DNA of 64,000 nt from Clostridiales bacterium (GCA_004557735.1 SFFV01000014.1:1-64000); one strand, 5' to 3'. Shown: positions 42,160 through 50,816, counted from the stretch's first letter. Made by a program: numbers and translations. The notes: generated by a model not told the origin, from the sequence alone.

Positions 42160-43632
42160 ATGAACGTTCGCAGCGACCAGAACCTATCCATGCTCTGCGA
42201 TTTTTATGAGCTTACGATGGGCAACGGCTACTTCCGCAACGGATACAAAGACCGCATTACCTACTTCGACCTCTTCTTCCGGCAGGTGCCGGACGGCGGC
42301 GGCTTTGCCATTGCCGCGGGGCTGGAGCAGGTTGTGGAATACATCACCAATCTCCACTTCTCCGACGAGGATATCGAGTATCTCCGCTCGCGGAATATCT
42401 TCTGCGAGGATTTTTTGCAGTACCTCCGCAATTTCCGGTTCACCGGCGACATCTGGGCGGTGCCGGAGGGTACGCCGGTGTTCCCGCGCGAGCCTCTCAT
42501 CACGGTGCGCGCCCCCGCGATCGAGGCGCAGCTCGTGGAGACGTATCTTCTGCTCGCGGTGAACCACCAGTCGCTCATCGCGACAAAGGCGAGCCGCATT
42601 GTCCGCGCCGCGCGGGGCCGCGCGGTGATGGAGTTCGGCTCCCGCCGGGCGCAGGGGGCGGACGCGGCGATCCTCGGCGCGCGCGCGGCGTATATCGCGG
42701 GCTGCTCCGGCACCGCCTGCACGATCTCCGACCAGCTCTACGGCGTTCCCGCTCTCGGCACGATGGCGCACTCGTGGGTGCAGATGTTCGATTCCGAGTA
42801 TGAAGCCTTCCGCACCTACTGCGAGAGCTACCCGACGAACGCGGTGCTGCTCGTGGATACCTACAACACGCTCAAATCCGGCATTCCCAACGCCATCCGC
42901 GCCTTCAACGACGTGCTCAAACCGATGGGCATCACCAAATGCGGCATCCGGCTCGACTCCGGCGATATGGCCTATCTCACCAAGGAGGCCCGCCGCATGC
43001 TCGACGAGGCGGGCTGGGAGAGCTGCACCATCACCTGCTCCAACTCGCTCGACGAATATATCATCCAGGACCTGCTGCTGCAGGGCGCGTGCATCGACTC
43101 CTTCGGTGTCGGCGAGCGGCTCATCACCGCCAGGAGCGAGCCGGTGTTCGGCGGCGTGTACAAGCTCGTCGCCGTCGAGCGTGAATCGGGCGAGGTCGTC
43201 CCGAAGATCAAGGTGAGCGAAAACGTCGCCAAGATCACGATCCCCCACTTCAAGAAGTTTTTCCGCTTCTACGACCGCACGAACGGCAAGGCGCTTGCGG
43301 ACTATCTCTGCCTGTATGACGAGACGCCGGACGATACGAAGCCGCTCACGATCTTCCATCCGGAAAACACATGGAAGCGCAAAACGCTCACGAACTTCCG
43401 CGCCGAAAACATGATGGTCCCCGTGTTCCGCGCGGGCAGGCTCGTCTATCCGCTCCCGTCGCTCGAGGATATCCGGAAGCGCTGCGCCGAGCAGCTGGAA
43501 ACGCTCTGGCCCGAGGTGCTCCGGTTTGAAAACCCGCATGGGTACTATGTTGACCTCTCCGACCGCCTTTGGAACATCCGGCACGACCTTCTCGTCAACG
43601 CCGGGCATTCGCAGATCCCCGAAAAGCAATAA
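42160..43632 (+). CDS. pncB: Nicotinate phosphoribosyltransferase PncB
   Basis: This 490-residue enzyme makes nicotinate mononucleotide from nicotinate and PRPP (with ATP hydrolysis), the first step of NAD salvage. The N terminus LCDFYELTMGNGYF, the central FGSRRAQGADAAILGARAAY and GIRLDSGDMAYLTKEA with GVGERLITA are family signatures. The ATG at 42160 follows GGCAGGAGG. It is a single-gene unit with its own promoter and two following terminators. Confidence 0.95.
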   Translation: MNVRSDQNLSMLCDFYELTMGNGYFRNGYKDRITYFDLFFRQVPDGGGFAIAAGLEQVVEYITNLHFSDEDIEYLRSRNIFCEDFLQYLRNFRFTGDIWAVPEGTPVFPREPLITVRAPAIEAQLVETYLLLAVNHQSLIATKASRIVRAARGRAVMEFGSRRAQGADAAILGARAAYIAGCSGTACTISDQLYGVPALGTMAHSWVQMFDSEYEAFRTYCESYPTNAVLLVDTYNTLKSGIPNAIRAFNDVLKPMGITKCGIRLDSGDMAYLTKEARRMLDEAGWESCTITCSNSLDEYIIQDLLLQGACIDSFGVGERLITARSEPVFGGVYKLVAVERESGEVVPKIKVSENVAKITIPHFKKFFRFYDRTNGKALADYLCLYDETPDDTKPLTIFHPENTWKRKTLTNFRAENMMVPVFRAGRLVYPLPSLEDIRKRCAEQLETLWPEVLRFENPHGYYVDLSDRLWNIRHDLLVNAGHSQIPEKQ

Positions 43633-43635
43633 ACC

Positions 43636-43678
43636 GTCAGCCGCCCGGAATACCGTCTGTCTCTTCCGGGCGGCTGAC
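43636..43678. terminator. Long hairpin after pncB
   Basis: A perfect 15-bp inverted repeat (43636-43650 with 43664-43678) with a 13-nt loop directly follows the pncB stop. It has no T tract of its own; the next hairpin supplies that. Confidence 0.55.
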
Positions 43679-43690
43679 CGAACGGGTGAC

Positions 43691-43744
43691 ATATGGATTA
43701 TCCCCCGCAGACGAAAAGTCCGCGGGGGATAATCCATATTTTTT
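43691..43744 (+). terminator. Intrinsic terminator of pncB
   Basis: A stem of about 21 bp with one mismatch (43691-43712 with 43718-43739) closes on GAAAA and is followed by TTTTTT. It separates pncB from the convergent dehydrogenase gene. Confidence 0.88.
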
Positions 43745-43796
43745 GGGGAGAGCGCGGCAAAAGGCGCCCGCAAAAGCTTACTTTCGCAAAACGGGA

Positions 43797-44819
43797 TCAG
43801 ACGTAGTACTCCATCGGGTAGGCGAGATACTCGACCGGCTCGAGCTGGTCGCAGGTGACGTAACCGGCGGGAGCGCGGAGCAGGGACGGGATGCGATTGA
43901 CGACCGTGGCGCAGGTGTGCTCGACGGTCGCGGGCTTCACGACGTGGAACTCGGTCTTGGGCTCGCCGAAGATCTCCCAATCGCACATATCGCCGTCGTC
44001 CGGGCCGTAGACCTTGCCGATGGTCTCCTCCTCCACGGTGATGCCCTGCATGGTCTCGATGGTGACGACGGCGGACATGCCGATGGCGTGGCCGGCCTTG
44101 ATCTCCTTGCCGAGCGTCTCGCTGTAGATGTCCCGGTCGATGATGCAGGGAACGTGCTTCTGGGAAATGCTCTTGACAGTGAGGCCGAGCTTGTTGCAGA
44201 TGGCTTCGGAGGCGTTCCAGGCATAGGACGGCTCAAAGTCGGTCGGGTGAGCGATCTTCGCTTCAAACTCTTCCGGCGTCAGATCGCAGCCGTGCGCCTC
44301 GGCGAGCGCGATGCCGTACTCATCGACGTTGTAGCTGTATGCGCCCTTGATCTTCGTGATGTTATGGCAGCCCGCCGCAACGAGACCGACCATGTTGATC
44401 CAGAAGATGTCCTGCATGCCGCTGCCGGTGATGGTGCAGCCGTTTTCCTTCGCCAGAGCGTCGAGCCGGTTGATCATGGCCGCGGAGGTCGTCCAGGGGT
44501 AGATGGCCTCTTCGCAGGTCGTGATGACGTTGATGCCGCGGGTCACGCACTGCTCGATGGCTTCGTAAATGTCGCCGATGAAGCTGCGCGTCGTGATGAT
44601 GGCGACGTCGGCGTCGCACTCGTCGAGGACCTTCTCCGCGTTGTCGGAGATGATGACGCCCGTCTTGACGCCCAGCTCCGCCCAGTCGCCGATGTCCTGG
44701 CCGACGGACGCGCCGTGGCCGATGCCGCCGACGATCTGCGCGCCATGCTCATACGCATAGCGAAGGGTGTACTTGCTCATCTTTCCGCACCCATACTGCA
44801 CGATTTTAATTTTATCCAT
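43797..44819 (-). CDS. Diaminopentanoate dehydrogenase/dihydrodipicolinate reductase-like oxidoreductase
   Basis: This 340-residue NAD(P)-dependent enzyme starts with a Rossmann fold (KIKIVQYGCGKMSKYTLRYA; the usual GxGxxG reads GCGKMS). The layout resembles dihydrodipicolinate reductase and 2,4-diaminopentanoate dehydrogenase of amino-acid-fermenting Clostridia, which deaminates an ornithine-derived intermediate. The rest of the ornithine pathway is not in this window, so the substrate is uncertain. It is transcribed from a MerR-type promoter (44859-44889) and sits directly after the MerR gene, which probably controls it. The start ATG is at 44819. Confidence 0.65.
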   Translation of the reverse strand: MDKIKIVQYGCGKMSKYTLRYAYEHGAQIVGGIGHGASVGQDIGDWAELGVKTGVIISDNAEKVLDECDADVAIITTRSFIGDIYEAIEQCVTRGINVITTCEEAIYPWTTSAAMINRLDALAKENGCTITGSGMQDIFWINMVGLVAAGCHNITKIKGAYSYNVDEYGIALAEAHGCDLTPEEFEAKIAHPTDFEPSYAWNASEAICNKLGLTVKSISQKHVPCIIDRDIYSETLGKEIKAGHAIGMSAVVTIETMQGITVEEETIGKVYGPDDGDMCDWEIFGEPKTEFHVVKPATVEHTCATVVNRIPSLLRAPAGYVTCDQLEPVEYLAYPMEYYV

Positions 44820-44858
44820 TATAATAGCTCCTTTCTGTGCTGTAAAATACTATAACGG

Positions 44859-44889
44859 AGTATACAGTCTGTTGCAGGTAGAGAGTCAA
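44859..44889 (-). promoter_or_regulatory. MerR-type promoter with 19-bp spacer
   Basis: On the minus strand TTGACT (44884-44889) and TATACT (44859-44864) are separated by 19 bp, the lengthened spacing that MerR activators correct by twisting DNA. ATACT and AGTAT flank the start region as a further dyad. It lies between the MerR gene and the dehydrogenase gene. Confidence 0.78.
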
Positions 44890-44897
44890 GGGCTTTG

Positions 44898-45761
44898 TTA
44901 ATTATTTTTTGTGAAGATCACGGGGACCTGCAGCCGCAGGAACATGTTGCGCTTGCTGTTGTCAAAGAGATTCAGCTCTGTCATCTCCTCGCAGAGGTAA
45001 TCGCCGTTCAGGACAAAGCGGTTGGCGCGGCAGTATTCGAGCAGCCGGGCCGCGCCCGCGGCTTCTTCATCAAAATCGTCCAGATAGATGCAGGCGAACA
45101 TCCCGCTCTCAATCACCTCGATATTCTCCCCGTAATCGCGCAGATGCTTGTCGCCGAAAATAAACACCTTGTCCGCTACCAGAGCGCCCCGCGCAAAATC
45201 GTCCCTTTTTACGCTTGTTCCGAGGCTGTACGACAAAAGCTGCGGCAGATTGCGCTTCATCAGCTCCCGGCGCAGCGCGTGGACGGCCTTCTCGTAGGCG
45301 ACGATCCCCTGCTCGTAAAAATTTTCCGCGCAGGGAATGTACAGAATGTGACGCTGATCGATAAATTCCAGCGAGGTCGTCCCGCTGGCCGGGGACTTCC
45401 GGTAGCGCTCGATGGACTGGATCGTCCGCTCCACCGCCTCGTGCATCGCCTTGAGATCGCGCATCTGCTGGTGGATCTGGTTGTTTTTCTCGATGAGCTT
45501 CTGCTCGATGAGCATGATATCCTCTTTTTTGAGCAGCGTTTGGATCTCCGCAAGACTCATGTTGAGATTTCGCATATACCGGATGATATCGAGCCGGGAC
45601 GTCTGGCGAATATCGTAATAGCGGTAATTCGTTTCCTCGTCCCGGTAGCAGGGCTGCAAAAGCCCCATCCGGTCGTAGAGTCTGAGCGTGGCGATCGAAA
45701 CGCGGTTCGCCTCCGCCATTTCACCGATTGACAGGAGCTGCCCCCGTTTTTTCTGATCCAT
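44898..45761 (-). CDS. MerR-family regulator with GyrI-like effector domain
   Basis: The protein has 287 residues. The MerR DNA-binding domain (about 5-75) has SIGEMAEANRVSIATLRLYD, RMGLLQPCYRDEETNYRYYD; a long helix follows (about 80-120), then a GyrI/BmrR-like ligand-binding domain (about 130-280). BmrR-type proteins sense small, often cationic or aromatic, molecules. The target is probably the downstream dehydrogenase promoter with its 19-bp spacer. The ATG at 45761 is chosen over an upstream TTG because GGAGG lies 7 bp before it. Confidence 0.87.
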   Translation of the reverse strand: MDQKKRGQLLSIGEMAEANRVSIATLRLYDRMGLLQPCYRDEETNYRYYDIRQTSRLDIIRYMRNLNMSLAEIQTLLKKEDIMLIEQKLIEKNNQIHQQMRDLKAMHEAVERTIQSIERYRKSPASGTTSLEFIDQRHILYIPCAENFYEQGIVAYEKAVHALRRELMKRNLPQLLSYSLGTSVKRDDFARGALVADKVFIFGDKHLRDYGENIEVIESGMFACIYLDDFDEEAAGAARLLEYCRANRFVLNGDYLCEEMTELNLFDNSKRNMFLRLQVPVIFTKNN

Positions 45762-45870
45762 TTTCGTACCTCCGTCCGACAAAAAACTCTAATCCTGTTA
45801 TAGACTTTTTTACCCAAAAACACCGCGTTTGTAAACCCCTTTTTCGCTTTCGGCGGGAAAGAAAGCGCCG

Positions 45871-45916
45871 AAAAACAAAAGCGGAAAGCCGGAGAGACAG
45901 TCTCTCCGGCTTTCCG
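45871..45916 (-). terminator. Intrinsic terminator after the acyltransferase gene
   Basis: A perfect 16-bp stem (45901-45916 with 45882-45897) with a 3-nt loop is followed on the minus strand by CTTTTGTTTTT. Confidence 0.85.
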
Positions 45917-45932
45917 TATGCCTCAATAAACG

Positions 45933-45992
45933 TCATGCCGCGCAATGCTCGATGCGCTCACAGCGCTCCGTATCCAGATAACGAAGGCTCAT
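45933..45992 (-). CDS. Possible 19-residue peptide after the acyltransferase
   Basis: A short frame encodes MSLRYLDTERCERIEHCAA. Its ATG overlaps the acyltransferase stop (ATGA) and is preceded by AAGGAGAAGGC, so it would be translated efficiently. Nothing in it is recognised; it could equally be a by-product of the ribosome site sequence. Confidence 0.25.
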   Translation of the reverse strand: MSLRYLDTERCERIEHCAA

Positions 45993-47149
45993 GCCTTCTC
46001 CTTTCGCTCCCGGAGACGCAGCAGCGCGCGTCCGGCGGGCTTCTCCACAAAATATGTGAGCGCCGCGGCGAGCAGGAACGCGGCGGCAAAGCAAAGCAGC
46101 GTATAGTTTGTCTGCCAGACGCGCCCCTCGTTCATCTGCGGAAATTCGGACGTGTACGCCGGGATGTGCAGCTCCTTGAGCTTCACGGCAAGGAACTGAT
46201 GCCAGATGTAAAAGTTGTAGGATACGGCGCTCAAAAACCGGACGGGACGGTTTCCGAAAACGCGGTCCGCTCTCTCCGGCGCGCGGCCGGCAAAATAGAG
46301 AAACGACGCGCCGCACACGCCGAGCGGCAGCCGCCAGAGGAGCTGCGCCGTTTTGATCTCCGCGTCCCCCACGGCGTTCTGCCGCCAGAGGACGGCAAAC
46401 GCGCCGAGGAGCGCCGCCAGCGCGAGCGGGAGAAAAACCCACCGGCGCGGCGCAGACCCGCGTTTTTCGAGAAAATGCGCCGCGAGCATGCCGAGCGCAT
46501 AGAGATCGAGCATACAGGGAAGCTGATTCACCCAGAGCGAGAGCTCGTGCGCGCGCGCGGCGACGAGAGCGCGGCTCACAAGCGCCGCGAGCGTCATAAG
46601 GGAGAACGTAAGCGCCGGGCGCTTTCCGAACGCGCGGGCGAGCAGCGGAAAAATGAGATAAAACTGCATCTCCACCGCGACGGTCCAAAGCGCTGCGTTG
46701 AGGCTCGTCCAGTAATACGTATCCATGGAGAACGTGTGCGTAAACGTGAGGTGCGCGAGAAGATCGCGCCAGAGCGGGGCGCTCCCGACGGCGCGGCCGC
46801 GCACGGCGGCAAATATCGCCGCGACGAACACCGCGAGCAGATAGCACGGCAATATCCGGCAGAGCCGCCGGTAATAAAACCCCTTCACGTCCGCGATCCC
46901 TCCGCCGGAGCGGACAAGCGGACGGTAGAGCAGAAAGCCGGTGAGAAGCAGCGTGAGATCCACAAGCATGTACCCGCGCCGCACGATGCGCTGAAGATCA
47001 AAGTAATGCCCGCCGATCACGAACGACGGATCGAGCCATGACTGCTGCCAGATGTGGAACCACGCCACGGTAAAGATGCACAGAACGCGGAGAACGTCCG
47101 CCGCGGCAAAGTACCGGCGGCCGGCGTTCACAGAGTAAGAATTTCGCAT
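45989..47149 (-). CDS. OafA/YrhL-type membrane acyltransferase
   Basis: This 386-residue acyltransferase-3 family protein has about ten transmembrane segments. The N terminus has DVLRVLCIFTVAWFHIW with the catalytic His, and WTSLNAALWTVAVEMQFYLI is the second family landmark. Members transfer acetyl or other acyl groups to wall or surface sugars. It overlaps the phosphodiesterase gene by 22 bp and starts with ATG at 47149 behind a GGAG site. The acceptor is unknown. Confidence 0.88.
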   Translation of the reverse strand: MRNSYSVNAGRRYFAAADVLRVLCIFTVAWFHIWQQSWLDPSFVIGGHYFDLQRIVRRGYMLVDLTLLLTGFLLYRPLVRSGGGIADVKGFYYRRLCRILPCYLLAVFVAAIFAAVRGRAVGSAPLWRDLLAHLTFTHTFSMDTYYWTSLNAALWTVAVEMQFYLIFPLLARAFGKRPALTFSLMTLAALVSRALVAARAHELSLWVNQLPCMLDLYALGMLAAHFLEKRGSAPRRWVFLPLALAALLGAFAVLWRQNAVGDAEIKTAQLLWRLPLGVCGASFLYFAGRAPERADRVFGNRPVRFLSAVSYNFYIWHQFLAVKLKELHIPAYTSEFPQMNEGRVWQTNYTLLCFAAAFLLAAALTYFVEKPAGRALLRLRERKEKA

Positions 47150-47595
47150 TTGAACTCCGTTCCCTTCACGGTGATCCTGCCGTAGGTCTGCCGCCCCATC
47201 CCGGCCGAGCCGGGGTTGAAGAGCGTCACATCGCCCATGCGAAGAAAGTCCGCCTCGTGCGTGTGACCGAAGAGCGCGAGCTGCGCGCCGGAGAAGTGCG
47301 CGGCGTTTGCCAGGCTCTCGTACCCGAGCTTTACGTTGTACCGGTGGCCGTGGGTCATGAAAATGCGCACGCCGTCGGCGTTGAAGAGAAGGCTCTCCTC
47401 CGCATCGCTGTGGGAATATGCGTCGCAGTTGCCGCGCACATACCGCAGATCGAGCGCCGGGAAATACGCCGCGATCGCCTCGGCGTCGCGCACATAGTCG
47501 CCGAGATGGAGCACCATGTCGGGTTTTTGCTCTTCAATGGCGGCGAGCATCGGCTCTCTCACGCCGTGGGAATCGGAAAAAACGGCAATACGCAT
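47128..47595 (-). CDS. YfcE-family metallophosphoesterase
   Basis: This 155-residue calcineurin-like phosphodiesterase carries every metal motif in order: FSDSHG, LHLGDYVRDAE, RGNCD, THGH and FGHTHEAD, followed by NPGSAG. Members hydrolyse phosphodiesters in vitro; physiological substrates are unclear. The ATG at 47595 gives the standard YfcE length. It is the first gene of a two-gene operon with the acyltransferase. Confidence 0.9.
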   Translation of the reverse strand: MRIAVFSDSHGVREPMLAAIEEQKPDMVLHLGDYVRDAEAIAAYFPALDLRYVRGNCDAYSHSDAEESLLFNADGVRIFMTHGHRYNVKLGYESLANAAHFSGAQLALFGHTHEADFLRMGDVTLFNPGSAGMGRQTYGRITVKGTEFKCEILTL

Positions 47596-47647
47596 AAAGC
47601 ACTCTCTTTCTCCCCGCTGCATATAATCCTTACAGGGGGTGGAACGG

Positions 47648-47890
47648 ATGATGGATATGGAAAAGCTGGGCGCGGAGCTGCTCGCCGGGCGGCAGGGCGG
47701 CGCGATCCGCGACATGGCCAACTCGCCCGAAGCAAAAAAACTCGGCGCGGCAATCGATCCCGCCGCGGCGGAGCGGGCGGTGCGCAGCGGCGACGCCGCG
47801 CAGCTCAAAGCCCTCCTCTCGCAGATCCTCTCGACGGACGAGGGCAAGGCTCTGGCCGAAAAGCTCTCGCGCTTCGGGAACGGAAAATGA
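47648..47890 (+). CDS. Small conserved-looking protein, first of a three-gene cluster
   Basis: This 80-residue soluble protein is rich in Ala, Leu and charged residues and mostly helical (EAKKLGAAIDPAAAERAV, LLSQILSTDEGKALAEKLSR). I do not recognise a named family. AGGGGGTGG precedes the ATG at 47648. Its stop overlaps the start of the next gene (ATGA), and that gene overlaps the third, so the three products are probably made together. Confidence 0.7.
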   Translation: MMDMEKLGAELLAGRQGGAIRDMANSPEAKKLGAAIDPAAAERAVRSGDAAQLKALLSQILSTDEGKALAEKLSRFGNGK

Positions 47891-48249
47891 GCGAGCTGGA
47901 AGAGCGGCTCAACGCCGTGCTCTCCGATCCCGGGGAGATGAGCCGTATTGCGGCCATGGCGCAGAAGCTCATGGGAAGCCTCCCGCCGGAGGGCGCCGCT
48001 CCGCCGGGCGCGCCGGAAGCGCCGGGAGGCGGCGGGCTGCCCGGCGGTCTCGCGGGGGGCCTGCCGGGGCTTTTGTCGCGCCTTGCGTCGGGGCAGAACG
48101 GAAACGGGAAAAAGCAGCTCGCCGACGCGCTCGCGCCGTATCTGAGCGCGGAGAGGGCGCGCCGTCTCTCCCGGGCGCTGCGCATTGCGGGCGCGGTACG
48201 GATCGCCGGGGCGGCGTTTTCGGAATGGGGGCGCGGAGATGGCCTATAA
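47887..48249 (+). CDS. Small Gly/Pro-rich protein, second of a three-gene cluster
   Basis: The protein has 120 residues. An N-terminal helical part (SELEERLNAVLSDPGEMSRI) leads into a Pro/Gly-rich middle (about 42-72) and a basic helical C terminus ending in GAAFSEWGRGDGL. The helical repeats of the first gene and this one are similar in flavour (leucine-rich short helices with DPG or STDEGK turns). No function is recognised. It is translationally coupled at both ends. Confidence 0.65.
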   Translation: MSELEERLNAVLSDPGEMSRIAAMAQKLMGSLPPEGAAPPGAPEAPGGGGLPGGLAGGLPGLLSRLASGQNGNGKKQLADALAPYLSAERARRLSRALRIAGAVRIAGAAFSEWGRGDGL

Positions 48250-48559
48250 CCGCTACAACGGCAGCACCGGCGAACGGACGCGCATGGAAGAGCCGCCGGA
48301 AAATGTGCCGGAAAATGTGCGGAGCGAACCGCCGCCGCACGGGAGCGTGCCGGAGCGCCCGGCGCCGCAAAGCGAAAAAACGCCGCCCTCGCCGCTGCTG
48401 TCTCTTCGCAGCGGGCTGGACGGCATCTTCGAGCGGCTCGACCCAAAGCGGCTGGAGACCGAGGACCTTCTGGTGCTGGCGATCTTGTGGCTGCTCTACC
48501 GGGAGAGCGGCGATTGGGAAATGCTCATCGCGCTGGGCGCGTACTATTTTGATCTGTAG
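48239..48559 (+). CDS. Small protein with hydrophobic C-terminal helix, third of a three-gene cluster
   Basis: The protein has 106 residues. A polar, Pro/Glu-rich N-terminal 60 residues are followed by FERLDPKRLETEDLLVLAIL and WLLYRESGDWEMLIALGAYY. The acidic-then-hydrophobic C terminus is a shape common in small Clostridia proteins of unknown function. It starts inside the previous gene (11-bp overlap) with GGAG nearby. It converges with tagO 8 bp later, with no terminator hairpin in that short gap. Confidence 0.65.
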   Translation: MAYNRYNGSTGERTRMEEPPENVPENVRSEPPPHGSVPERPAPQSEKTPPSPLLSLRSGLDGIFERLDPKRLETEDLLVLAILWLLYRESGDWEMLIALGAYYFDL

Positions 48560-48566
48560 GGACGGC

Positions 48567-49679
48567 TCACGGTTTCGTGCTGCCGTCCTCTTTGTTCTCT
48601 CCGTCCGGCTTCTTCGCCGCGGGGTCGGCGGGGAAACGGTGTCCGGCGAAAATGTACAGCCATATGCCGAACGCAAGCGTCACCGCGCCGAGCAGCAGCC
48701 AGAAGCGCATCGCGGCGTTCGCCGCGAGCAGCACCGACGCCGCGCCGAGAATGCCGCTCGCGGCATAGAGCACGGCGACCGCCTGCTTCTGCGTCAGCCC
48801 CAGCGCGAGCAGCCGGTGGTGGATGTGGCCGCGATCCGGGTGGAACGGGCTCTCGCCGCGGCTCACGCGCCGGATGACGGCAAACGCGGTGTCCGTAAGC
48901 GGCAGCGCGAGCGTGAGCACCGGCACCGCGAACGCGACGAGCGTGTACATTTTAAAGAGGCCGAGCACCGACGCCGTGGACAGTACATACCCCAGCAGCA
49001 GCGAGCCGGAGTCGCCCATGAAGATCTTGGCGGGATTGATGTTGAACGGGAGAAACCCGAGACACGCGCCGCCGAGCGCGGCGACGAGCACGGAGATCTC
49101 CGTCGCCTCCGGGAGAAAGAGCGACACGGCGAGCATGGAGGCGCACCCGATGCCGCATACGCCCGCGGCAAGCCCGTCGAGCCCGTCGATAAGATTCAGC
49201 GCGTTCGTCATGCCGACGATCCAGAGGAGCGTCACCGGGATGCTCAGCGCGCCGAGCGCGATCGCCTCGGCGGAAGCGTTGCCGGGGTTGGTGAGAATGC
49301 GGATCACAACGCCGTGCCGGATGGCGACGAGCGCGGCGATAAGCTGCAAAACGAGCTTGACCCACGGGCGGAGCGAAAGGAGATCGTCCACCGCGCCGGT
49401 CACAACGATAATAACGCTGCCGAGCAATATGCCCTGCACCGGCTCGTCGATGCCCGTGAACGGCAGCACCCCGGCGAGAAAGCCGGCAAACAGCGCCAGC
49501 CCGCCGAGCCGGGGGATCGGGTGGTCGTGGACGCGCCGGGACTCGCCCGGGATATCCATCGCGCCGATCTTGCAGGCAAATTTTCGCACGGCGGGCGTGG
49601 CGAGCAGACACACCGCCGCCGCGGCGAGCAGCGCGAGCAGCACACGCAAGCGCAGCCGCAGAGCCAGAGCAGGAAGCAT
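48567..49679 (-). CDS. tagO: Undecaprenyl-phosphate GlcNAc-1-phosphate transferase (TagO/WecA type)
   Basis: This 370-residue polytopic membrane enzyme of the MraY/WecA superfamily has MDIPGESRRVHDHPIPRLGG, GAVDDLLSLRPW, NALNLIDGLDGLAAGV, FMGDSGSLLLGYVLS and the HIHH motif (FHPDRGHIHHRLL) of WecA/TagO rather than MraY. It starts lipid-linked wall polymer synthesis by adding GlcNAc-1-P to undecaprenyl phosphate. The ATG at 49679 follows AAGGAA. It is downstream of trpS on the same strand across a 13-bp hairpin. Confidence 0.92.
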   Translation of the reverse strand: MLPALALRLRLRVLLALLAAAAVCLLATPAVRKFACKIGAMDIPGESRRVHDHPIPRLGGLALFAGFLAGVLPFTGIDEPVQGILLGSVIIVVTGAVDDLLSLRPWVKLVLQLIAALVAIRHGVVIRILTNPGNASAEAIALGALSIPVTLLWIVGMTNALNLIDGLDGLAAGVCGIGCASMLAVSLFLPEATEISVLVAALGGACLGFLPFNINPAKIFMGDSGSLLLGYVLSTASVLGLFKMYTLVAFAVPVLTLALPLTDTAFAVIRRVSRGESPFHPDRGHIHHRLLALGLTQKQAVAVLYAASGILGAASVLLAANAAMRFWLLLGAVTLAFGIWLYIFAGHRFPADPAAKKPDGENKEDGSTKP

Positions 49680-49695
49680 TCCCGTTCCTTTCTGA

Positions 49696-49729
49696 CGGCA
49701 CGGCGCGTCCAACGGAACGCGCCGTGCCG
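49696..49729. terminator. 13-bp hairpin between trpS and tagO
   Basis: A perfect GC-rich 13-bp stem (49696-49708 with 49717-49729) with an 8-nt loop. No T tract follows in either direction, so it may be a weak terminator, attenuator or processing hairpin. Confidence 0.45.
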
Positions 49730-49747
49730 CCTTGAATCAGCCAAAGA

Positions 49748-50758
49748 TTAAATCTGCACGAAGCCGATCTTTTTATATACCTTGCGCAGCGTGCGGTTGG
49801 CGGCACAGGCCGCGCGCTCCGCGCCGTCGCGCAAAACGTCCTCGAGATACGCCTTATCCTTCATAAGCCGTTCGGCCTCCTCGCGGATGGGGCGCAGCGT
49901 TTCCACAACGGCCTCGCCCACGGCGGGCTTGAAAGCGCCGTAGCCCATGCCGTCAAATTCGGCCTCGATCTCATCCATCGTCTTACCCGTACAGACGCTG
50001 TAGATCTGCATAAGGTTCGTTACGCCCAGCTTTTCGGGGCAGGCATACACGCAGTGGCCGGTCTCGGAGTCGGTCACGGCGCGCTTGAAGCAGCGCATAA
50101 TGTCGTCCGGAGACTGCATGATATAGATGCATCCGCCGGGGTCCCTGTCGGACTTGGACATTTTGTTTTCCGGGCTCGTAAGGCTCATAATGCGCGCGCC
50201 CGTGGGCGGGATGTACGGCTCGGGGACCCGGAACACGTCGCCGTAGATGTTGTTGAAGCGCATCGCGATATCGCGGCAGATCTCCACATGCTGCTTCTGG
50301 TCGCCGCCGACGGGGACAAGGTCGGTCTGGTAGAGCAGGATATCCGCGGCCATGAGCGCGGGATAGGTGAACAGCCCGGCGTTGATATTATCCGCATTTT
50401 TGGCAGACTTATCCTTGAACTGCGTCATGCGGGAAAGCTCGCCGAACATGGTGTAGCAGTCGAGCACCCAGCCGAGCTGCGCGTGCGCGGGGACATGGCT
50501 CTGGATGAAAAGAGTGTTCTTCTTCGGGTCAAGACCGCAGGCAATGTACTGCGCGAGCTGCGAAAGCGCGCGGCGGCGCAGATCGGCCGGCACCTGCCGG
50601 ACGGTGATGGCGTGCATGTCTACGATGCAGTAGTAGCATTCATATTCATCGGAGAGCGCCACCCAGTTTTTGATCGCCCCCATATACGAGCCGAGCGTAA
50701 GATCGCCGGAGGGCTGTATGCCGGAGAATATGACTTTTTTGCGGGCAGCTTCTTCCAT
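49748..50758 (-). CDS. trpS: Tryptophan-tRNA ligase
   Basis: This 336-residue class I tRNA synthetase has FSGIQPSGDLTLGSYMGAIK (HIGH-type region), GDQKQHVEICRDIA and SPENKMSKSDRDPG (KMSKS). It charges tRNA-Trp. Length and motif order are standard. It is divergent from gltX across a 146-bp region where the two promoters share overlapping -35 boxes. Confidence 0.96.
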   Translation of the reverse strand: MEEAARKKVIFSGIQPSGDLTLGSYMGAIKNWVALSDEYECYYCIVDMHAITVRQVPADLRRRALSQLAQYIACGLDPKKNTLFIQSHVPAHAQLGWVLDCYTMFGELSRMTQFKDKSAKNADNINAGLFTYPALMAADILLYQTDLVPVGGDQKQHVEICRDIAMRFNNIYGDVFRVPEPYIPPTGARIMSLTSPENKMSKSDRDPGGCIYIMQSPDDIMRCFKRAVTDSETGHCVYACPEKLGVTNLMQIYSVCTGKTMDEIEAEFDGMGYGAFKPAVGEAVVETLRPIREEAERLMKDKAYLEDVLRDGAERAACAANRTLRKVYKKIGFVQI

Positions 50759-50816
50759 GATGATTCCTTCCCTTCCTGATAATGGGATACGGTTTCCGTA
50801 CCTTTTTAATTACGGT

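Noticed and set aside
45761..45990. A second gene in the gap between the MerR and acyltransferase genes
   Set aside because: Besides the terminator and the 19-residue frame, the gap holds only a small TTTCGGCG/CGCCGAAA hairpin near 45848-45874 and an AT-rich MerR leader.
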